From positions 496,001 through 560,000 of the forward strand of contig NZ_CP013264.1 of the NCBI RefSeq assembly GCF_001456115.1: a stretch of DNA of 64,000 bases, written 5' to 3'. A program made the position numbers and the translations under genes. Shown here in pieces: positions 36,754-46,345 of the stretch. The DNA comes from Sphingobium baderi (GTDB lineage: Bacteria; Pseudomonadota; Alphaproteobacteria; Sphingomonadales; Sphingomonadaceae). Each line of letters opens with the position of its first letter. Position 1 is the first letter of the stretch. The notes below the pieces were generated by a model. The model was not told where the DNA came from. It saw only the letters and a program-made list of their open reading frames with translations, and made no database searches.

Positions 36754-36927
36754 TCAGAAGTCGATGGCGATACCCTTCTTCTCCCAATCGCCATAACGGG
36801 TGGGGCTGAGTTGCTCCGTCTGGATGGAGGGCTTGTCGAGCGGGTCCGGCTGAGGCACCGGCGGGCTTTTGGAGAGGTGCGCGGGCGCCTTCACATGCGC
36901 GGGACGCTGACCATTATAGTTTCCCAT
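36754..36927 (-). CDS. DUF1674 / SDHAF4-like protein (57 residues)
   Basis: This very short gene reads cleanly from the ATG at 36927 to the TGA at 36754-36756. The last 15 residues, [15 protein letters not shown], are the conserved core of the DUF1674 family, which is related to the mitochondrial succinate dehydrogenase assembly factor SDHAF4; that factor binds the flavinated SDH subunit. The N-terminal half is proline-rich and variable. It is divergent from htpX, whose GTG start lies 87 bp away. No sdh genes are in the window. Confidence 0.88.
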   Translation of the reverse strand: MGNYNGQRPAHVKAPAHLSKSPPVPQPDPLDKPSIQTEQLSPTRYGDWEKKGIAIDF

Positions 36928-37014
36928 GGATGGGCCTTTCGATTGCGGGGAAGCGGCGACGACCCCATATTCCTATCATGCCTGCACTCTGGGCGGCAAA
37001 GGAGGATCGTGCAA

Positions 37015-37950
37015 GTGAGCGGTTTCAAGACGGTGATGCTGATGTCGGCGCTGACGGCGCTGTTCATGGCATTGGGCTATACGCTGGGCGGCAGCGGCGG
37101 GGCGGTGATCGCGCTGCTGGCGGCGGCTGGCATGAACCTGTTCACCTTCTGGAACGCGGACAGGATCGTCCTGTCCATGCATCATGCGCGGGAAGTGGAT
37201 GAGGCGAGCGCGCCCGAATTCGTCGGACTGGTGCGCGATCTGTCGCAAAGAGCCGGGCTGCCGATGCCGCGCGTCTATCTGATCGACGAGCCGCATCCCA
37301 ATGCCTTTGCCACCGGGCGCAACCCGGACAATGCGGCGGTGGCGGCGACCACCGGCCTGCTGTCGATGCTGACGCGCGCGGAAGTGGCGGGCGTGATGGC
37401 GCATGAACTGGGCCATGTGAAGAACCGGGACACGCTCATCATGACGATGGTGGCGACCATTGCGGGCGCGATTTCGATGCTGGCGAATTTCGGCCTGTTC
37501 TTTCGCGGGAACAGCGGGAACGGGCAGGGCAATATGCTGGCCGGATTGCTGGCCGTGATCGTCGCTCCCTTTGCCGCGATGATCGTGCAGATGGCGATCA
37601 GCCGCACGCGCGAATATGGCGCGGACGCGGCGGGCGCGCAGATCAGCGGCGATCCGCGCGCACTGGCTTCCGCGCTGGCGAAGATTTCGGGACAGGCGCA
37701 GCGGATTCCCAATCCGGTGGCGGAGCGCAACCCCGCCGCCGCGCAGCTTTACATTGTGCCGACGCATGTGAGCGAGCTGTTTTCCACCCACCCCGCGACG
37801 GAAAAGCGCATCGCGGCCTTGCAGGATATGGCGGCGCAAATGGGCGCGCCGGCGGTCAGCGCACCCGCCGCCCGCGCTTCAGCGCTGTCGCCGGTTTCCG
37901 CGCCGACGCGCAGGCGGTCGAGCGCGCTCGATCCCTTGCGGCGGGACTGA
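37015..37950 (+). CDS. htpX: HtpX-family membrane zinc metalloprotease
   Basis: HtpX (311 residues) is an inner-membrane M48 protease that removes damaged membrane proteins, often together with FtsH. Two N-terminal hydrophobic segments (about 7-45) precede the zinc motif HELGH (130-134), and the third ligand is Glu200 in SRTREYGAD. Two more hydrophobic segments lie between them (about 140-190). The C-terminal tail is alanine- and serine-rich. GTG at 37015 is chosen because GGAGG lies 9 bp before it; another GTG at 37009 is too close. Confidence 0.93.
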   Translation: MSGFKTVMLMSALTALFMALGYTLGGSGGAVIALLAAAGMNLFTFWNADRIVLSMHHAREVDEASAPEFVGLVRDLSQRAGLPMPRVYLIDEPHPNAFATGRNPDNAAVAATTGLLSMLTRAEVAGVMAHELGHVKNRDTLIMTMVATIAGAISMLANFGLFFRGNSGNGQGNMLAGLLAVIVAPFAAMIVQMAISRTREYGADAAGAQISGDPRALASALAKISGQAQRIPNPVAERNPAAAQLYIVPTHVSELFSTHPATEKRIAALQDMAAQMGAPAVSAPAARASALSPVSAPTRRRSSALDPLRRD

Positions 37951-38043
37951 AGCAGCTTGGCACCGGGGCGGGACAGCGCCCTGCTTTCCGCATTTCCTGC
38001 GTGTCAGGTCATTCCACCTGCCTTGAAAATGCTCTAGGCGCGA

Positions 38044-39339
38044 ATGATGGCACGATCCCCCCGACCCGATGATATTCCCGGCCTGCCCGCGCGGCGCGCG
38101 GCGCTCAGGCTGCTCGATGCCGTATTGCGGCGAGGCGATCCGCTGGAACTGGCGTTACATGGCGCGGCGCAGGGCCTGCCGTCTGCCGACCGGGCGCTGG
38201 TCCATGCCATCGCGGCGGAGACTTTGCGCCATCTGCCCGATCTGGATGCCTTGATCGACGGGGCGACCCGGCAGCCGCTGCCCGATGACGCCAAGGCGCG
38301 GATGGTGCTGCGGATCGCGCTGGTGCAGGTGCTGGCGCTCGGCACGGCGCCCCATGCCGCCATTGCGACGGCGCTGCCGCTGGTCGATGGCGGGCCGCGC
38401 AAGCTGGTCCATGGGGTATTCAGCACGGTGACGCGGGCGCAGCCGGTCCTGCCCGATCCGCCGACCCTCCCGCCGGAGGTGGCGGCGCGCTGGGCGGCGC
38501 AATGGGGCGAGGCCATGCCCGAAACGGCGGCGCGAAGCTTTGCCGTGCGGCCACCGGTCGATGTCAGCCTGCGCGATGCGGGGGATAGCGATAGATGGGC
38601 CGAGCGGCTGGGGGGGATCAGCCTTGCGCCCGGCCATGTCCGCCTGCCCGATGGCGCCGCGATCACGGACCTGCCCGGCTTTGGCGAGGGCGCCTGGTGG
38701 GTGCAGGATATTGCGGCATCCTGCCCGGCGCGGCTGCTGGGACCAGGCGAAGGGCGCGCGGCGCTGGACCTGTGCGCCGCGCCGGGCGGCAAGACGATGC
38801 AGCTCGCCGCCGCCGGATGGCGGGTAAGCGCGGTGGACCAGTCGAAGAAGCGGCTGGAGCGGCTGCGCGAGAATATGGAGCGCACGGGTCTTTCCGCCGA
38901 TATCGTGCAGGCCGACCTGCGGCAATGGAAGCCCGATGCCCCTGTCGACGCGGTGCTGCTGGACGCGCCGTGCAGCGCCACCGGCATCTATCGCCGCCAT
39001 CCCGACGTGCTGCACCGCATCGGCCCGCGCCAAATCGCGGAACTGGCCGAATTGCAGGCGGAATTGCTGGACCGCTGCGCCGACTGGGTGAAGCCGGGCG
39101 GAACGATCATTTACGCCACCTGTTCACTGGAGCAGGCGGAGGGAGAGGAACAGATCGCGACTTTCCTGGATCGGCGGCCGGATTTCGCGACCCGCCCCGC
39201 GCTGGTGGCCGAACTGCCCGCCGGGATCGCGCCGACGCAGGACGGATGGGTCCGCACCCTGCCCGGCGCGCTGGACGCGCAAGGCGGCGCGGACGGATTT
39301 TTCGTGGCCAGACTGGAGCGGACGGCAACCAGAGTTTAA
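38044..39339 (+). CDS. rsmB: 16S rRNA cytosine-5 methyltransferase RsmB-like
   Basis: This 431-residue protein has an N-terminal NusB-like helical domain (about 10-150, with RRAALRLLDAVLRRG and ALVHAIAAETLRHL) and a C-terminal SAM methyltransferase domain. The SAM-binding LDLCAAPGGKTMQLAAAGW, the DAPCSATGIYRRHPDV motif and the catalytic-type YATCSLEQAEGE cysteine are all present. RsmB methylates C967 of 16S rRNA in E. coli. A PAS protein gene starts 23 bp downstream. Confidence 0.92.
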   Translation: MMARSPRPDDIPGLPARRAALRLLDAVLRRGDPLELALHGAAQGLPSADRALVHAIAAETLRHLPDLDALIDGATRQPLPDDAKARMVLRIALVQVLALGTAPHAAIATALPLVDGGPRKLVHGVFSTVTRAQPVLPDPPTLPPEVAARWAAQWGEAMPETAARSFAVRPPVDVSLRDAGDSDRWAERLGGISLAPGHVRLPDGAAITDLPGFGEGAWWVQDIAASCPARLLGPGEGRAALDLCAAPGGKTMQLAAAGWRVSAVDQSKKRLERLRENMERTGLSADIVQADLRQWKPDAPVDAVLLDAPCSATGIYRRHPDVLHRIGPRQIAELAELQAELLDRCADWVKPGGTIIYATCSLEQAEGEEQIATFLDRRPDFATRPALVAELPAGIAPTQDGWVRTLPGALDAQGGADGFFVARLERTATRV

Positions 39340-39362
39340 CCCCTGATATATAGGCTTTCGCC

Positions 39363-39848
39363 ATGCGCCCTATCGAGCCTCTTCCCTTGCATCATAGCTG
39401 GCCCCTCTACGAATTGCGGGACCATCTGGCGCCGCTGACGCTGGACGACGGCATCGCCCGCAGTGACGCGGCGCTGGCAGAGCGCGGGATCGGCCTGTGG
39501 CATTGCGACCTTGCGACCGAAAAGCTCAGTTGGACCGCCGGGGTTTTCGACATTTTCGGGCTGGAACGGCATCAAGAAATCGCACGCCCCCATGCCGTGT
39601 CGCTTTACGTGCCGGATTCGCGTGAGGCGATGGAAAGGCTGCGGGCTTATGCGATTCGCTACCGGCGCGGTTTCACGCTGGATGTCGACATCAACGGGGC
39701 CGAAGGCGGGCAATGCGCGATGCGGCTGATCGCCGCGCCGATCATCGCCGACGACGCCGTCACCGCCCTGCATGGCGTGAAACAGATATTGCCAAAGGGC
39801 GCGGCGGCTTCGCGCGGGTTGAACCCGATGACCTTCAACCTGCTCTAG
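39363..39848 (+). CDS. Single PAS-domain protein
   Basis: This 161-residue protein consists mainly of one PAS-like domain (about 30-140). The pattern IGLWHCDLATEKLSWTAGVF is followed by DIFGLERHQEI, then LYVPDSREAMERLRAYAIRY, and a final GVKQILPKG strand. No output domain is attached, so it may pair with a kinase encoded elsewhere or only sense a small ligand. It follows rsmB by 23 bp and precedes rpe by 78 bp on the same strand. I assign no function beyond the fold. Confidence 0.75.
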   Translation: MRPIEPLPLHHSWPLYELRDHLAPLTLDDGIARSDAALAERGIGLWHCDLATEKLSWTAGVFDIFGLERHQEIARPHAVSLYVPDSREAMERLRAYAIRYRRGFTLDVDINGAEGGQCAMRLIAAPIIADDAVTALHGVKQILPKGAAASRGLNPMTFNLL

Positions 39849-39926
39849 CGTCACGGCCGTGGAAAGCGCGCACAGGCCAAATGATGCGTTGCCCTGCCCT
39901 TTTCCCGCCGCTAAGGCGAACGGTTA

Positions 39927-40589
39927 ATGACCAGTCCGATCCTCATTTCGCCCTCCATCCTCTCCGCCGACTTCGCCCGCCTGGGCGAGGAGGTTCGCGC
40001 CATCGACGAAGCGGGATGCGATTGGGTCCATATCGACGTGATGGACGGGCATTTCGTGCCTAACATCACCATCGGCCCCGGCGTGGTGAAAGCATTGCGC
40101 CCGCACACGAAAAAGCCGTTCGACGTCCATCTGATGATTTCGCCGGTGGACCTGTATCTGGACGCCTTCGCGCAGGCGGGCGCGGACATCATCACCGTGC
40201 ATCCCGAAGCGGGACCGCATATCCATCGCTCCGTCCAGCACATCAAGTCCCTGGGCGTGAAGGCGGGCGTGGTGCTCAATCCCGGCACGCCGGCCAAGAT
40301 GCTGGATTATCTGATCGATGACGTGGACCTGATCCTCGTCATGAGCGTCAATCCGGGTTTCGGCGGGCAGAGCTTCATCGAGAACCAGCTTCGCAAGATC
40401 GAAGCGATCCGCAAGATGATCGACAAGAGCGGGCGCGACATCCGCTTGCAGGTCGATGGCGGCATCGATTTCACCACCGCGCCGCGCGCCATCGCGGCGG
40501 GCGCGGACGTGCTGGTGGCGGGCACGGCGACCTTCCGCGGCGGCGCGGCGGCCTATGCCGACAATATCCGAAAGCTCAGGGGCGGGTGA
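39927..40589 (+). CDS. rpe: Ribulose-phosphate 3-epimerase
   Basis: Rpe (220 residues) interconverts ribulose 5-phosphate and xylulose 5-phosphate in the pentose phosphate pathway. The (beta/alpha)8 barrel starts [20 protein letters not shown], with the metal ligands in [18 protein letters not shown] and VHLMI, then [14 protein letters not shown] and the phosphate-binding VDGGID near the end. Length and motifs are complete. Its last codons overlap the GTG start of the heparinase-like gene by 4 bp (40586-40589). Confidence 0.97.
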   Translation: MTSPILISPSILSADFARLGEEVRAIDEAGCDWVHIDVMDGHFVPNITIGPGVVKALRPHTKKPFDVHLMISPVDLYLDAFAQAGADIITVHPEAGPHIHRSVQHIKSLGVKAGVVLNPGTPAKMLDYLIDDVDLILVMSVNPGFGGQSFIENQLRKIEAIRKMIDKSGRDIRLQVDGGIDFTTAPRAIAAGADVLVAGTATFRGGAAAYADNIRKLRGG

Positions 40590-42370
40590 AGGACCGCAAG
40601 CGCCTTCCCCCCCATTCCGCTTCCGACGCGGCCGGAACCGAGGATTTCGAGGCCGAGAAGCAGGAAGACGGAATCGAGCAGGGCAAGCGCCTCATCCGTC
40701 TGGCGGATGACAAGGGGCTGTCGCTGACCCAGCGGATCGCCAATCGTTTCTATCTGCTCAGCTGGAAGACGCCGCTGCATGGCCGCCGGCTGAAGGGCAA
40801 ATATCCCCTGAAGCTGCTGGCGGTGCCGGAGGATGAGATCCCCGGCGACCAGCAGGCGGGGCAATCCATCCGCGCGGGATATTTCCTGTTCCGGGGCATG
40901 AAGCAGCCCGTGGACACGCTGGATTTCGCCCGGCTGGACCTGACCCCCGGCTTTGTCGACCATATCCAAAGCTTCCGCTGGCTGCGCGACCTGTCGAGCG
41001 TCGCGACGCGCGAACAGGGCGCGCCGGTGGCGGAAAATGTGATGCGTAAATGGCTGGCCGCCCATGCCGACGTGCCGAGCGAACCGGCATGGCGAGCGGA
41101 CAATGCGGGCTGGCGGCTGCTGTTCTGGACGACCCATGCGCCGCTGATCCTGTCGTCGAGCGATCTGGTCTATCGCTCGCTGGTGCTGAACTGCATCGCG
41201 CGGACGGCCCGCCATCTGGACCAGATCGCGGACAAGACGCCCGTGGGCCTCCCCCGTCTGGTCGCATGGGGCGCCATCGTCGCCGCATCCATGCTGATCC
41301 CCGGCGGCGCGGCGCGCAAGGTGTTCGGCGAAGCAGGCCTGAAGCGCGCGATCGACAGCGCCTTCCACGGCGATGGCGGCATCGTGTCCCGTTCGCCGAT
41401 CGACCAGCTGGAAGGCATCATGCTGCTGTCGATGGTCGCGTCGGTCTATGACGTAAGGCGCGAACAGGCCCCGGCTTTCCTGCATGAAGGGCTGGCCCGC
41501 GCCATTCCCGCACTGCTGGGGCTGACCCATGGCGACGGCGGCCTTGGCAACTGGCAGGGCGCGGGCGCGATCCCGCCCGGTCATGTGCAGGCCGTGGTCC
41601 AGGCCAGCCGCGTGCGGACCCGCCCGCTGCGGCAGGCGCGCGAATGGGGGTATCAGCGGCTGGCGGCTGGCACCACCGTGGCCCAGATCGACGCCGCGCC
41701 GCCGCCCGTCGCGCGGCTGGCGGAGGCGGGGTGCGGATCGACCGGCGCGATAGAGATCAGCGACGGCCCCCACCGTCTGGTCGTCAATTGCGGCGGCGCG
41801 GCGCTGGAGGGGCAATGGATCACCCGCGATCTGGCGCAGGGCCTGCGGACCACGGCGGCGCACAGCACGCTGATCCTGAACGACTGCAATTCGACCGCGC
41901 TGCTGCCCGACGGCACGCTGGGGCGAGGCGTGACGGAAGTCGAACTCAACCGGCAGGAGCTGGAAAACGGCAGCCGCGTGGACCTGAGCCATGACGGCTA
42001 TGTCCGGCGCATGGGCTATATCCACCGCCGCCTGCTGCTGATGAGCGCGGATGGCAAGGAAATCCGGGGCGAGGATATGCTGACCCCGGCGGAACGACGC
42101 AAGAAACCCTCCCGCCTGCCCCTGCAACTGCGGTTCCATCTGGCGCCGGGCGTGGAGCCGACGACGACAGCGGACGGCATGGGCGCGCTGCTGCGGATCG
42201 ACATGGGCGCGCTGTGGCAATTCCGGGCGAGCGCGGGGAAGCTGAGCGTCGAGGAAAGCCTGTGGGTTGATGCCGATGGACGCCCGCATTCCACGCAACA
42301 GCTTGTCGTGACCGGCGAGGCGCTGCCGGGCGGATCGAGCATCGGCTGGCTGTTCAAGCGGGTGGGGTGA
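40586..42370 (+). CDS. Heparinase II/III family protein
   Basis: This 594-residue protein has the alpha/alpha-toroid plus C-terminal beta-sheet layout of heparinase II/III proteins. Landmarks are [16 protein letters not shown] and [20 protein letters not shown] in the toroid, and [18 protein letters not shown] then [18 protein letters not shown] in the beta part. In true lyases catalysis uses Tyr and His in the central cleft; which residues serve here is unclear. Such proteins occur next to purH in sphingomonads. The GTG start overlaps rpe by 4 bp. Its end overlaps the convergent GNAT gene by 17 bp. Confidence 0.86.
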   Translation: MKDRKRLPPHSASDAAGTEDFEAEKQEDGIEQGKRLIRLADDKGLSLTQRIANRFYLLSWKTPLHGRRLKGKYPLKLLAVPEDEIPGDQQAGQSIRAGYFLFRGMKQPVDTLDFARLDLTPGFVDHIQSFRWLRDLSSVATREQGAPVAENVMRKWLAAHADVPSEPAWRADNAGWRLLFWTTHAPLILSSSDLVYRSLVLNCIARTARHLDQIADKTPVGLPRLVAWGAIVAASMLIPGGAARKVFGEAGLKRAIDSAFHGDGGIVSRSPIDQLEGIMLLSMVASVYDVRREQAPAFLHEGLARAIPALLGLTHGDGGLGNWQGAGAIPPGHVQAVVQASRVRTRPLRQAREWGYQRLAAGTTVAQIDAAPPPVARLAEAGCGSTGAIEISDGPHRLVVNCGGAALEGQWITRDLAQGLRTTAAHSTLILNDCNSTALLPDGTLGRGVTEVELNRQELENGSRVDLSHDGYVRRMGYIHRRLLLMSADGKEIRGEDMLTPAERRKKPSRLPLQLRFHLAPGVEPTTTADGMGALLRIDMGALWQFRASAGKLSVEESLWVDADGRPHSTQQLVVTGEALPGGSSIGWLFKRVG

Positions 42371-42812
42371 GACCCCGGCCATCCATCCGCAAATGGATGA
42401 GCGGATAGGGTCGCCCCTGCCCGTCCCGGTCCGACCGGCCCGTCGCAACAAAGCCCAGATGCTCGTAGAAGCCGACAGCCTGCCCATTCTGTTCGTTCAC
42501 ATCGGTCGTGACCGCTAAATGGAGCGTCAGGGCATGATCCACCAGCGCGCGCCCAATGCCCTGACCGCGACAAGCCGGATCGATGAACAGCGCTTCCATC
42601 TGCGCGCCATCCAGCAGCATGAAACCGAGAGGACGATCCTGACCGTCCACCGCCAGCCAGAGCGGCGCGGATGGGAGGAAGGCCCGCACTTCCTCTTCTA
42701 TCGCGGCGCGGTCGGCCGCCGTCAGGAAATCATGCGTGACGTCCACCGCTTCGCGCCAGATAGCGATGATGCGCGCGCCATCTTCTGCCCTCGATTCCCT
42801 TATTCTCACCAT
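42354..42812 (-). CDS. GNAT-family N-acetyltransferase
   Basis: This 152-residue protein is a GNAT acetyltransferase, resembling E. coli YjaB. It starts [20 protein letters not shown] and has the acetyl-CoA motif [20 protein letters not shown] (near residues 80-99), then [20 protein letters not shown] and [20 protein letters not shown]. The substrate is unknown. The start at 42812 is chosen because the 15 extra upstream codons are not conserved. The 3' end overlaps the convergent heparinase-like gene by 17 bp. Confidence 0.88.
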   Translation of the reverse strand: MVRIRESRAEDGARIIAIWREAVDVTHDFLTAADRAAIEEEVRAFLPSAPLWLAVDGQDRPLGFMLLDGAQMEALFIDPACRGQGIGRALVDHALTLHLAVTTDVNEQNGQAVGFYEHLGFVATGRSDRDGQGRPYPLIHLRMDGRGLTPPA

Positions 42813-42941
42813 GGGCCGGGCATAGCCCGATGCCGCCTGGCGGGGAAGAGTGCCCACGGGGCTGTATTTTTCTCCCGCTCCGCACTAAGGCGCTGGGCAA
42901 AATCGTCCCGACGAGTCCGAAAAGCAGGAAAGCCCATCTCC

Positions 42942-44543
42942 ATGAACCCTTCACCCGCAGACGTCACCATCAAGCGCGCCCTTCTGTCCGTGTCCGACAA
43001 GAGCGGCCTCATCGAACTGGGGCAGGCGCTGGGGAAGCATGGGGTGGAACTGGTGTCGACCGGCGGCACGGCCAAGGCGCTGCGCGACGCGGGGCTGGAG
43101 GTGAAGGATATTTCCGACCTCACCGGCTTTCCCGAGATGATGGACGGGCGGGTCAAGACGCTGCATCCCAAGGTGCATGGCGGCCTGCTCGCGGTGCGGG
43201 GCAATGCCGAGCATGTGGCGTCGATGCAGGAGCATGAGATCGGCGCGATCGACCTGGTGATCGTCAACCTCTATCCCTTTGCCGCGACGGTGGCGCGGGG
43301 CGCGGACCGGGACGAGATCATCGAGAATATCGACATTGGCGGGCCGTCCATGGTGCGCTCCGCCGCGAAAAATCATGAAAGTGTGGCCATCGTCACCGAT
43401 CCCGCCGACTATGCGCGCCTGATCGCCGAAATGGCGGAAAAGGGCGGCGCGACCAGCTATGATTTCCGGCGGATGCTGGCGGCCAAGGCCTATGCGGCGA
43501 CGGCGGCCTATGATTCGATGATCGCGAGCTGGTTCGCCTTTGCCGATCAAGGAGTGCAATTTCCCGAAACGCTGGCCGTGTCGAGCAAGCTGGGCGCGAC
43601 GCTGCGCTATGGCGAAAATCCGCACCAGTCGGCTGCGCTTTACCTGCCGGTGGGCCCGACCGCGAACGGCATCGCGCAGGCAAGCCAGGTGCAGGGCAAG
43701 GAACTGAGCTATAATAATTATAACGACGCCGACGCAGCGCTGGAACTGGTGAGCGAGTTTCGCGATGGCCCGCCGACCGTCGTGATCGTGAAGCACGCCA
43801 ATCCCTGCGGCGTGGCGACGGGCGCGACGCTGATCGAAGCCTATGAAGCGGCGCTCGCCTGCGACAGCGTTTCGGCGTTCGGGGGGATTATTGCGGTCAA
43901 CCGGCCGCTCGATGGCCCCACGGCGGAGGCGATCAGCGGCATTTTCACCGAAGTCGTCGCCGCCCCTTCCGCCGATGAGGACGCCAAGGCGATCTTCGCG
44001 AAGAAGAAGAATCTGCGCCTGCTGCTGACCGGCGACCTGCCCGATCCGGCGCGCGAGGGACTGATGATGAAGAGCATCGCGGGCGGGCTGCTGGTGCAGA
44101 GCCGCGACAATGGCCGGGTGACGCGCGACATGCTGAAAGTCGTCACCAGACGCGCGCCGACCGAGCAGGAACTGGCCGACTGCCTGTTCGCCTGGACCGT
44201 CGCCAAGCATGTGAAGTCGAACGCCATCGTCTATGCCAAGGGCGGCAGCATAGCGGGCATCGGCGCGGGGCAGATGAACCGCCTTGAATCCGCGCGCATC
44301 GCGGCGTGGAAGGCAAAGGATGCGGCGGACAAGGCCGGTTGGGCCGAACCGCGCACGATCGGTTCAGCGGTGGCTTCGGACGCTTTCTTCCCCTTCGCGG
44401 ACGGGCTGCTGGCGGCGGTCGAGGCGGGCGCGAGCGCGGTGATCCAGCCGGGCGGGTCGATCCGGGACGAGGAAGTGATCGCGGCGGCGGACGAAGCCGG
44501 GCTGGCGATGGTGTTCACCGGGATGCGCCACTTCCGGCATTGA
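42942..44543 (+). CDS. purH: Bifunctional AICAR transformylase / IMP cyclohydrolase
   Basis: PurH (533 residues) performs the last two steps of de novo purine synthesis. The N-terminal IMP cyclohydrolase part has [20 protein letters not shown] and [13 protein letters not shown]. The C-terminal transformylase part has [18 protein letters not shown] with the key Lys-His pair, [20 protein letters not shown], and ends in a well-conserved [20 protein letters not shown]. The frame is open upstream for 141 codons, but the ATG at 42942 with AGGAAAG before it is the family start. Confidence 0.96.
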   Translation: MNPSPADVTIKRALLSVSDKSGLIELGQALGKHGVELVSTGGTAKALRDAGLEVKDISDLTGFPEMMDGRVKTLHPKVHGGLLAVRGNAEHVASMQEHEIGAIDLVIVNLYPFAATVARGADRDEIIENIDIGGPSMVRSAAKNHESVAIVTDPADYARLIAEMAEKGGATSYDFRRMLAAKAYAATAAYDSMIASWFAFADQGVQFPETLAVSSKLGATLRYGENPHQSAALYLPVGPTANGIAQASQVQGKELSYNNYNDADAALELVSEFRDGPPTVVIVKHANPCGVATGATLIEAYEAALACDSVSAFGGIIAVNRPLDGPTAEAISGIFTEVVAAPSADEDAKAIFAKKKNLRLLLTGDLPDPAREGLMMKSIAGGLLVQSRDNGRVTRDMLKVVTRRAPTEQELADCLFAWTVAKHVKSNAIVYAKGGSIAGIGAGQMNRLESARIAAWKAKDAADKAGWAEPRTIGSAVASDAFFPFADGLLAAVEAGASAVIQPGGSIRDEEVIAAADEAGLAMVFTGMRHFRH

Positions 44544-44605
44544 GCAATCATGGCCGTGCTGCCGTGAAAGCGGAAGCTCCTTCCCCATGCATCGGCGATT
44601 AGCGT

Positions 44606-44633
44606 GCGCCCTTCGGCAGACTCAGGGCGAACA
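44606..44633. repeat. Half copy of the intergenic REP-like palindrome
   Basis: CGCCCTTCG (44607-44615) and CTCAGGGCGAAC (44621-44632) match the left end of the element at 26580-26706 read in reverse. It sits in the 122-bp gap between the convergent purH and msrB genes. Confidence 0.55.
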
Positions 44634-44665
44634 GGGTAAGCGAAGAAGCCGGTCGGCTCGCCCAA

Positions 44666-45142
44666 TCAGGCGGGCTGGAAGCGCAGCGCGACGCCGTTCA
44701 TGCAATAGCGTTTGCCGGTGGGTCGCGGGCCGTCGTCAAAGACATGGCCCAGATGCCCGCCGCAGCGCGCGCAGTGCACTTCGGTCCGGATCGTGCCCAG
44801 ATCGAAGTCGCGTGACGTGCCCACCGCCTTGCGAAGCGGCGCCCAGAAACTGGGCCAGCCGGTGCCGCTGTCGAACTTGGTCTTTGAACTGAACAGAGGC
44901 AGCGCGCAGCCCGCGCAGACAAAAGTGCCCGCGCGATGCTCGCGATCGAGGGGGCTGGAGAAGGGCGGCTCGGTCGCCCGCTGACGCAGCACCTTATAGG
45001 CCCATGGGGACAGCCGCTTGCGCCATTCCGCGTCGGACAGGGTGAAGGGATAGGCGGCTTCCGCCCGGCCCGGACCGAACTGCCATAACGCGAGCGCCAC
45101 GGCGCCTGTCACGCCGCCGCTCAGGAACTGCCGCCGGTTCAT
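44666..45142 (-). CDS. msrB: Peptide-methionine (R)-S-oxide reductase, Tat-exported
   Basis: MsrB (158 residues) repairs methionine-R-sulfoxide. It has a twin-arginine signal (NRRQFLSGG, about 2-10, followed by a hydrophobic segment), then the MsrB domain. Zinc cysteines are Cys76 and Cys79 (FVCAGC) and Cys124 and Cys127 (HCARC); the catalytic residue is Cys147 in RYCMNGVALRF. The Tat signal implies action in the periplasm rather than the usual cytoplasmic site. It lies downstream of the ABC exporter genes on the same strand, 9 bp past the permease stop. Confidence 0.93.
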   Translation of the reverse strand: MNRRQFLSGGVTGAVALALWQFGPGRAEAAYPFTLSDAEWRKRLSPWAYKVLRQRATEPPFSSPLDREHRAGTFVCAGCALPLFSSKTKFDSGTGWPSFWAPLRKAVGTSRDFDLGTIRTEVHCARCGGHLGHVFDDGPRPTGKRYCMNGVALRFQPA

Positions 45143-45151
45143 GCAGCGAAG

Positions 45152-46345
45152 CTAAGCGCGCGGAGCTGAGCGGCGCCTGAACAGCGGGCGCTTCGCACCG
45201 GAATTGAGCACATGGCGGCGAAACAGCCACACGCCCATGCGGATGATGAGCCCGACCCACATCGCCTGCCACAGCAGCGCCAGAACATGCGGCCAGATCG
45301 CGCCATCCTGCGCCGCCCGCGCAATCATCGCGAAGGGGGATGAGAGGGGAAAGACCGCCGCCGCGATTTCCGGCGCGGACCCCATATGATCGACGGCATA
45401 GGTCGCGAAGAAGAATATGACCATCTGGGCCATGGTGACGGGCATGTTGAGCGTCTGCACTTCCCGCACCGTCGCCGCCTGCGCCCCGATGCTGAGGAAC
45501 AGCGAGCCGAGCAGGCAATAAGCCATGGCGAAATAGAGCACCGCAAGCAGGATGAAGACCGGCCAGCCAACCGCGGGCGTGGGCAGCGCAAAGCCCGGCC
45601 CGGCGAGAAGCGCCAAGCCCGCCACAGCGCAGCCGCCCCAGAAAATGATGCCGATGAAGCTCATCGACAGCATCGCCATCAGCTTGCCCAGGAATACGGC
45701 GTCGATGGGGACGGCAGCGGCCAGTATCTCGATCACCTTGTTGTTCTTTTCCTCCACCATGTTGGACAGCACCATGCCCGCCAACAGCATGGTGAGAAGG
45801 AATATCAGGATTTGCGCCGCCCGCCCCATGGTCAGCCGCGCCTGCGTCTGGCCGCTGACGCTTTGCGCGACCGGATGCCGTTCGACATCCACTTCGGGCA
45901 GCACGGCGCGGGTCTTGGCGGCGCTGGCGATCAACCGGACATCGCCTTCCAGCCGGTCGATATCGGACGGCTGCCCCGTCAGGACCGGCCGGTCGACCGA
46001 GCCGGAAACGACCGCCACATAGCCCGCGTCGCTATGCGCCAGCAGGCTGCGCGGATCGACCGGCCATGGCGCCTTTTCCAGCGCGGAAATGTGATCCGCG
46101 CCGATCCGGCGGGCGACGGCTTCGCGCGCGGCGAGCATCCGGGCGGTTTCGTCAGGCGACATCGACAGCCCCGCCGCCGGACGCAGGCTGTCCGTGCTGA
46201 TCTTTTCACTGAGGCCGCCGAACGCCATGCCGATCAGGATCGGAAGAAGCGGCCCCAGCAGGAAAAAGAGGAAGGTCCGGGTGAAGATGACCGCCGAAAA
46301 ATCCCGCCGCGCAATCACCATGGCGGCGCGCAATATATCCTTCAT
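45152..46345 (-). CDS. ABC-2 type exporter permease (NatB-like)
   Basis: This 397-residue permease has an N-terminal membrane segment (about 20-45, SAVIFTRTFLFFLLGPLLPI), a large extracytoplasmic domain (about 50-170), and five or six further membrane segments. The signature before the second segment is LAGMVLSNMVEEKNNKVIEI, typical of NatB-like ABC-2 permeases. It overlaps the ATPase gene by 4 bp (46342-46345), so the two form one exporter. The substrate is unknown; Na+ or antibiotic export has been shown for relatives. Confidence 0.88.
   Translation of the reverse strand: MKDILRAAMVIARRDFSAVIFTRTFLFFLLGPLLPILIGMAFGGLSEKISTDSLRPAAGLSMSPDETARMLAAREAVARRIGADHISALEKAPWPVDPRSLLAHSDAGYVAVVSGSVDRPVLTGQPSDIDRLEGDVRLIASAAKTRAVLPEVDVERHPVAQSVSGQTQARLTMGRAAQILIFLLTMLLAGMVLSNMVEEKNNKVIEILAAAVPIDAVFLGKLMAMLSMSFIGIIFWGGCAVAGLALLAGPGFALPTPAVGWPVFILLAVLYFAMAYCLLGSLFLSIGAQAATVREVQTLNMPVTMAQMVIFFFATYAVDHMGSAPEIAAAVFPLSSPFAMIARAAQDGAIWPHVLALLWQAMWVGLIIRMGVWLFRRHVLNSGAKRPLFRRRSAPRA

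Noticed and set aside
40553..42487. 644-codon minus-strand frame opposite the heparinase-like gene
   Set aside because: Arg/Gln-rich translation without domains; the plus-strand gene has the family motifs and the coupled start with rpe.
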